This document shows, one piece after another, positions 25,514 through 27,493 of a stretch of 27,493 nt of DNA. The position numbers and the translations under genes are program-made. Position 1 is the first letter of the stretch, and the number at the start of each line of letters is the position of its first letter. The DNA lies in assembly GCA_043772865.1 (NCBI GenBank), contig JAYVFU010000226.1, positions 1 through 27,493 of the forward strand. The letters run 5' to 3'. The notes below the pieces were generated by a model, which did not search any database, was not told the origin of the DNA, and worked only from the letters and a program-made list of their open reading frames with translations. This DNA comes from JACMMS01 sp043772865. GTDB lineage: Bacteria; Pseudomonadota; Gammaproteobacteria; Burkholderiales; Methylophilaceae.

Positions 25514-25588
25514 GTCTTCGTGGTGAAACGGATATCACCGGCCCCTCCTAAGGGTCAGTTTCAGGTTCGAGTCCTGACGGGGACACCA
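25514..25588 (+). tRNA. tRNA-Arg (anticodon CCU)
   Basis: A 75-base cloverleaf folds completely: acceptor GTCTTCG / CGGGGAC, D stem GTGA / TCAC, anticodon stem GGCCC / GGGTC around loop CTCCTAA (anticodon CCT in DNA), T stem TCAGG / CCTGA around TTCGAGT, discriminator A and an encoded CCA. It reads the rare AGG codon. No integrase or attachment site is seen next to it. Confidence 0.95.
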
Positions 25589-25614
25589 GCTATTCAAATC
25601 CAACATTCCTAAAA

Positions 25615-25641
25615 ACGCATCCATATATCATATTGATGCGT
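25615..25641 (+). terminator. Possible terminator after tRNA-Arg
   Basis: A 7-bp stem ACGCATC (25615-25621) / GATGCGT (25635-25641) with a 13-base loop lies 26 bases after the tRNA CCA. The following sequence is AT-rich but has no pure T-run, so the call is tentative. Confidence 0.4.
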
Positions 25642-25732
25642 ATTAAAATTACATACAATCATAAAACTTATAATAAGATTGGTTATCAGATATTAAAAGC
25701 ATTAAAGATAGCCCTTGATTAGGATAATTATT

Positions 25733-26278
25733 TTGAAAATTGCATTTTTTACTATCGTTTTAATCGTTGCAATATTAGGTTACGCCAGCGTTAGCTCTGC
25801 AAAAGACTTACCAAAAGTAGGTGAAAAAGCACCTGACTTTAATTTAACTGACACAAAAGGTGAATTGCATAATTTGTCTAATTATTCGGGTAAGTGGTTG
25901 GTATTATACTTTTATCCAAAAGACGATACGCCTGGTTGTACTAAAGAAGCTTGTAGCTTTAGGGATGATTTAGCTCAGTTACAAAAGCTTGGGGGTCAAG
26001 TAGTAGGCGTTAGTGTTGATAATAGCGACTCGCATGCAAAGTTTGCCGAAAAATATCATTTACCGTTTCCATTGCTAGCCGATAAGGATGGAACAGTTGC
26101 TGATAGCTACGGTGCACTCACTAATTTATTCGTTGTTAAATTAGCCAAGCGTTACACGTTTTTAATTAACCCAAACGGCATCATAGAAAAAACTTACTTG
26201 AGTGTAGATACCTCGCGCCACTCTCAACAAATCATCGATGATTTAACTGCATTGAAAGCCGCTAAATCTATAAATTAG
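25733..26278 (+). CDS. Exported Bcp/PrxQ-type peroxiredoxin
   Basis: 181 residues from TTG 25733, chosen because AGGA lies eight bases upstream and it gives a clean signal peptide (MKIAFFTIVLIVAILGYASV, cleavage near SSA-K24); an upstream TTG at 25715 adds six residues. The mature part is a PrxQ peroxiredoxin: APDFNLTD, YFYPKDDTPGCTKEAC with peroxidatic C69 and resolving C74, and FRDD. It reduces peroxides with thioredoxin-like partners. The signal peptide puts it in the periplasm, unlike cytoplasmic Bcp. It is followed 9 bp later by a small exported protein. Confidence 0.9.
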   Translation: MKIAFFTIVLIVAILGYASVSSAKDLPKVGEKAPDFNLTDTKGELHNLSNYSGKWLVLYFYPKDDTPGCTKEACSFRDDLAQLQKLGGQVVGVSVDNSDSHAKFAEKYHLPFPLLADKDGTVADSYGALTNLFVVKLAKRYTFLINPNGIIEKTYLSVDTSRHSQQIIDDLTALKAAKSIN

Positions 26279-26287
26279 GAGATAAAA

Positions 26288-26566
26288 GTGAAATTAAATA
26301 TTTTGTTGTATAAACTGATGTTAGTAGCTGGATTACAGTGCATAGCTTTCAACGCACTTGCTCAAGACAATGTCATGGGAAACAAAACTAATGCCCAACA
26401 AATGCAGGCAAAAGACTGGACAACTTTAACTTGTAGTGGATTTAAAACTTGGAATGACTGCAGAACTCAGGCAAGAGAAATTTGCCCGAGTGGCTTTAAA
26501 ACAGCAGATCCATTAGAGAATTTATTAATACAACGGCGTGAAGTCAGCATTGCTTGCAAAGGTTAA
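26288..26566 (+). CDS. Small exported cysteine-containing protein
   Basis: 92 residues from GTG 26288, with AGGAG about seven bases upstream. A signal peptide ends around ALA-Q26. The ~67-residue mature part has four cysteines (C49, C58, C66, C90), enough for two disulfides, and the sequence WTTLTCSGFKTWNDCRTQAREICPSGF. I do not recognise the family. It is co-transcribed with the exported peroxiredoxin, which suggests a periplasmic role, possibly in redox stress; that is inference. Confidence 0.75.
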   Translation: MKLNILLYKLMLVAGLQCIAFNALAQDNVMGNKTNAQQMQAKDWTTLTCSGFKTWNDCRTQAREICPSGFKTADPLENLLIQRREVSIACKG

Positions 26567-26591
26567 TTCGCAAAATAATCTACAAAATATG

Positions 26592-27493
26592 CTATATGTT
26601 TTTTTTCAGCTTAGCCATTTCAGTTAAAGCGCTATCTCTATCTTTAACAAAACGTACTTTAATATAGCTTTTAGTCCAGGCTTGATAAAAACCACTGATT
26701 TTTTTATTTGCATTATCTATTACGATATGTGGCATATCGAGCAGCAAACATAAGATGTGTGCGTGTAGCCTATCAGTGATCACTATTTTTCCACGTTGCA
26801 ATAGTGCTGCACCGCGATTAAGCCTAACCCTAGCCAATTGATTCCAAAGCCACATTAAGGCTAAGTTGTTTTTATCAAAAACTTGTCTTAGCCATAAACT
26901 GTGTTTTTCGATTTTATATATAGCTTTTTCAATGGCGTTTGCATTTAGCCAGTCCCGAACCTGGTAACTGATATCATGTATTTTTGGTGGCAAGCTTGTA
27001 GCCCACTCATGGCTTCTTTCATGATCATTTCTTGCTAACACAAAACAATCATATACTGATTCTTTAAACTTGGTTTGCGGGCTCATAAAAAAAGCCATAT
27101 CGGGGCACATAAACACTTTTGATTTAAATGACTTCTGGACTAGCTCATAACTCGCTTTATCACGCGTTAAAATAGTGTAGTCACTATGTGCATCAATTAT
27201 TTTAGCGGCTCGATCAATTGCCTCATCATGATCAAAATAAACAGACTGCGGTAACTGTATGCAAGTTGTGGTGGCGAAATCTAATAATACCTTTTCACGA
27301 AATGCTTGCTCTTCTGGCCACAGCGTACCGAAATTGCCGCCACCATGTATTAAGATAATGGTATTGACATTGAGAATTTTACGCAATTGTTGCGCATGAT
27401 AATTTTTTGAGTCACACACATATTGAATGCTGATATGACGTGATTTTAAATAAGCAATTTCACCTAACCAAATGAGTGAATCACCCACATTAG
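26592..27493 (-). CDS. Polysaccharide pyruvyl transferase family protein (5' end outside window)
   Basis: The frame is open to the right edge. The first visible residues NVGDSLIWLGEIAYL match the G-[ND]-x-G-D-x-L-I opening typical of the family, which normally lies some tens of residues into the protein, so the real start is beyond 27493. Other family features are ILIHGGGNFGTLWP, IQLPQSVYFD, LTRDKASYELV, CPDMAFFM and ITDRLHAHILCLLL. Such enzymes (EpsI/ExoV type) add ketal pyruvate to exopolysaccharide sugars using phosphoenolpyruvate. It suggests another exopolysaccharide cluster continues rightward. Confidence 0.88.
   Translation of the reverse strand, partial: NVGDSLIWLGEIAYLKSRHISIQYVCDSKNYHAQQLRKILNVNTIILIHGGGNFGTLWPEEQAFREKVLLDFATTTCIQLPQSVYFDHDEAIDRAAKIIDAHSDYTILTRDKASYELVQKSFKSKVFMCPDMAFFMSPQTKFKESVYDCFVLARNDHERSHEWATSLPPKIHDISYQVRDWLNANAIEKAIYKIEKHSLWLRQVFDKNNLALMWLWNQLARVRLNRGAALLQRGKIVITDRLHAHILCLLLDMPHIVIDNANKKISGFYQAWTKSYIKVRFVKDRDSALTEMAKLKKNI

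Noticed and set aside
25335..25526. 63-codon plus-strand frame upstream of the tRNA
   Set aside because: It runs into the tRNA-Arg gene and begins in the repeat region; no coding support.
25514..25588. tRNA as an integration site of a genomic island
   Set aside because: No integrase gene and no repeat of the tRNA 3' end was noticed in the window.

Overview
The window looks like a chromosomal segment of an AT-rich Gram-negative proteobacterium. Signal-peptide proteins, a LapA/LapG/LapD adhesin system and a type I secretion pair point to a double-membrane cell. The overall style (low GC, frequent TTG starts, dispersed palindromic repeats) would fit a betaproteobacterium such as a Methylophilaceae member, but that assignment is inference; no rRNA or housekeeping marker is present.

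Region 1 (1-4695) is the control end of a Lap-type biofilm adhesin system. A very large adhesin gene runs leftward out of the window; only its first 619 codons are visible, with an N-terminal retention module carrying a TAAG protease site followed by Ig-like repeats. Divergent from it are lapG (periplasmic cysteine protease) and lapD (inner-membrane c-di-GMP receptor with degenerate GGDEF and EAL domains).

Region 2 (about 5057-11598) is a rightward, tightly packed run for an unusual surface sugar: rfbF, rfbG and rfbH make a CDP-activated 6-deoxy/3,6-dideoxy-4-keto-hexose. A NeuB-family synthase fused to a cupin and a ThDP-dependent acetolactate-synthase-like enzyme (YerE-like by context) follow. 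Region 3 (11617-20166) holds mostly leftward genes: a HAD phosphatase, an atypical SDR epimerase, a degenerate Nudix hydrolase, a sugar C-methyltransferase, an unrecognised protein translationally coupled to a radical SAM enzyme, and a TPR-glycosyltransferase. One rightward family 2 glycosyltransferase sits among them. The pieces suggest a branched or methylated higher sugar placed on a polysaccharide, glycolipid or protein.

Region 4 (20500-25060, leftward) holds the export half of the Lap system: lapB (ABC transporter), lapC (HlyD-type adaptor) and a LuxR-type regulator with a non-canonical receiver domain. No outer-membrane LapE/TolC partner is in the window. Region 5 (25514-27493) has a tRNA-Arg(CCU), an exported peroxiredoxin with a small exported cysteine-containing protein, and a 5'-truncated polysaccharide pyruvyl transferase.

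Intergenic regions carry several structured elements: two inverted-pair (MITE/REP-like) repeats, a single related palindrome, a hairpin flanked by 10-bp direct repeats downstream of the regulator gene, and two sets of short direct repeats upstream of lapB.
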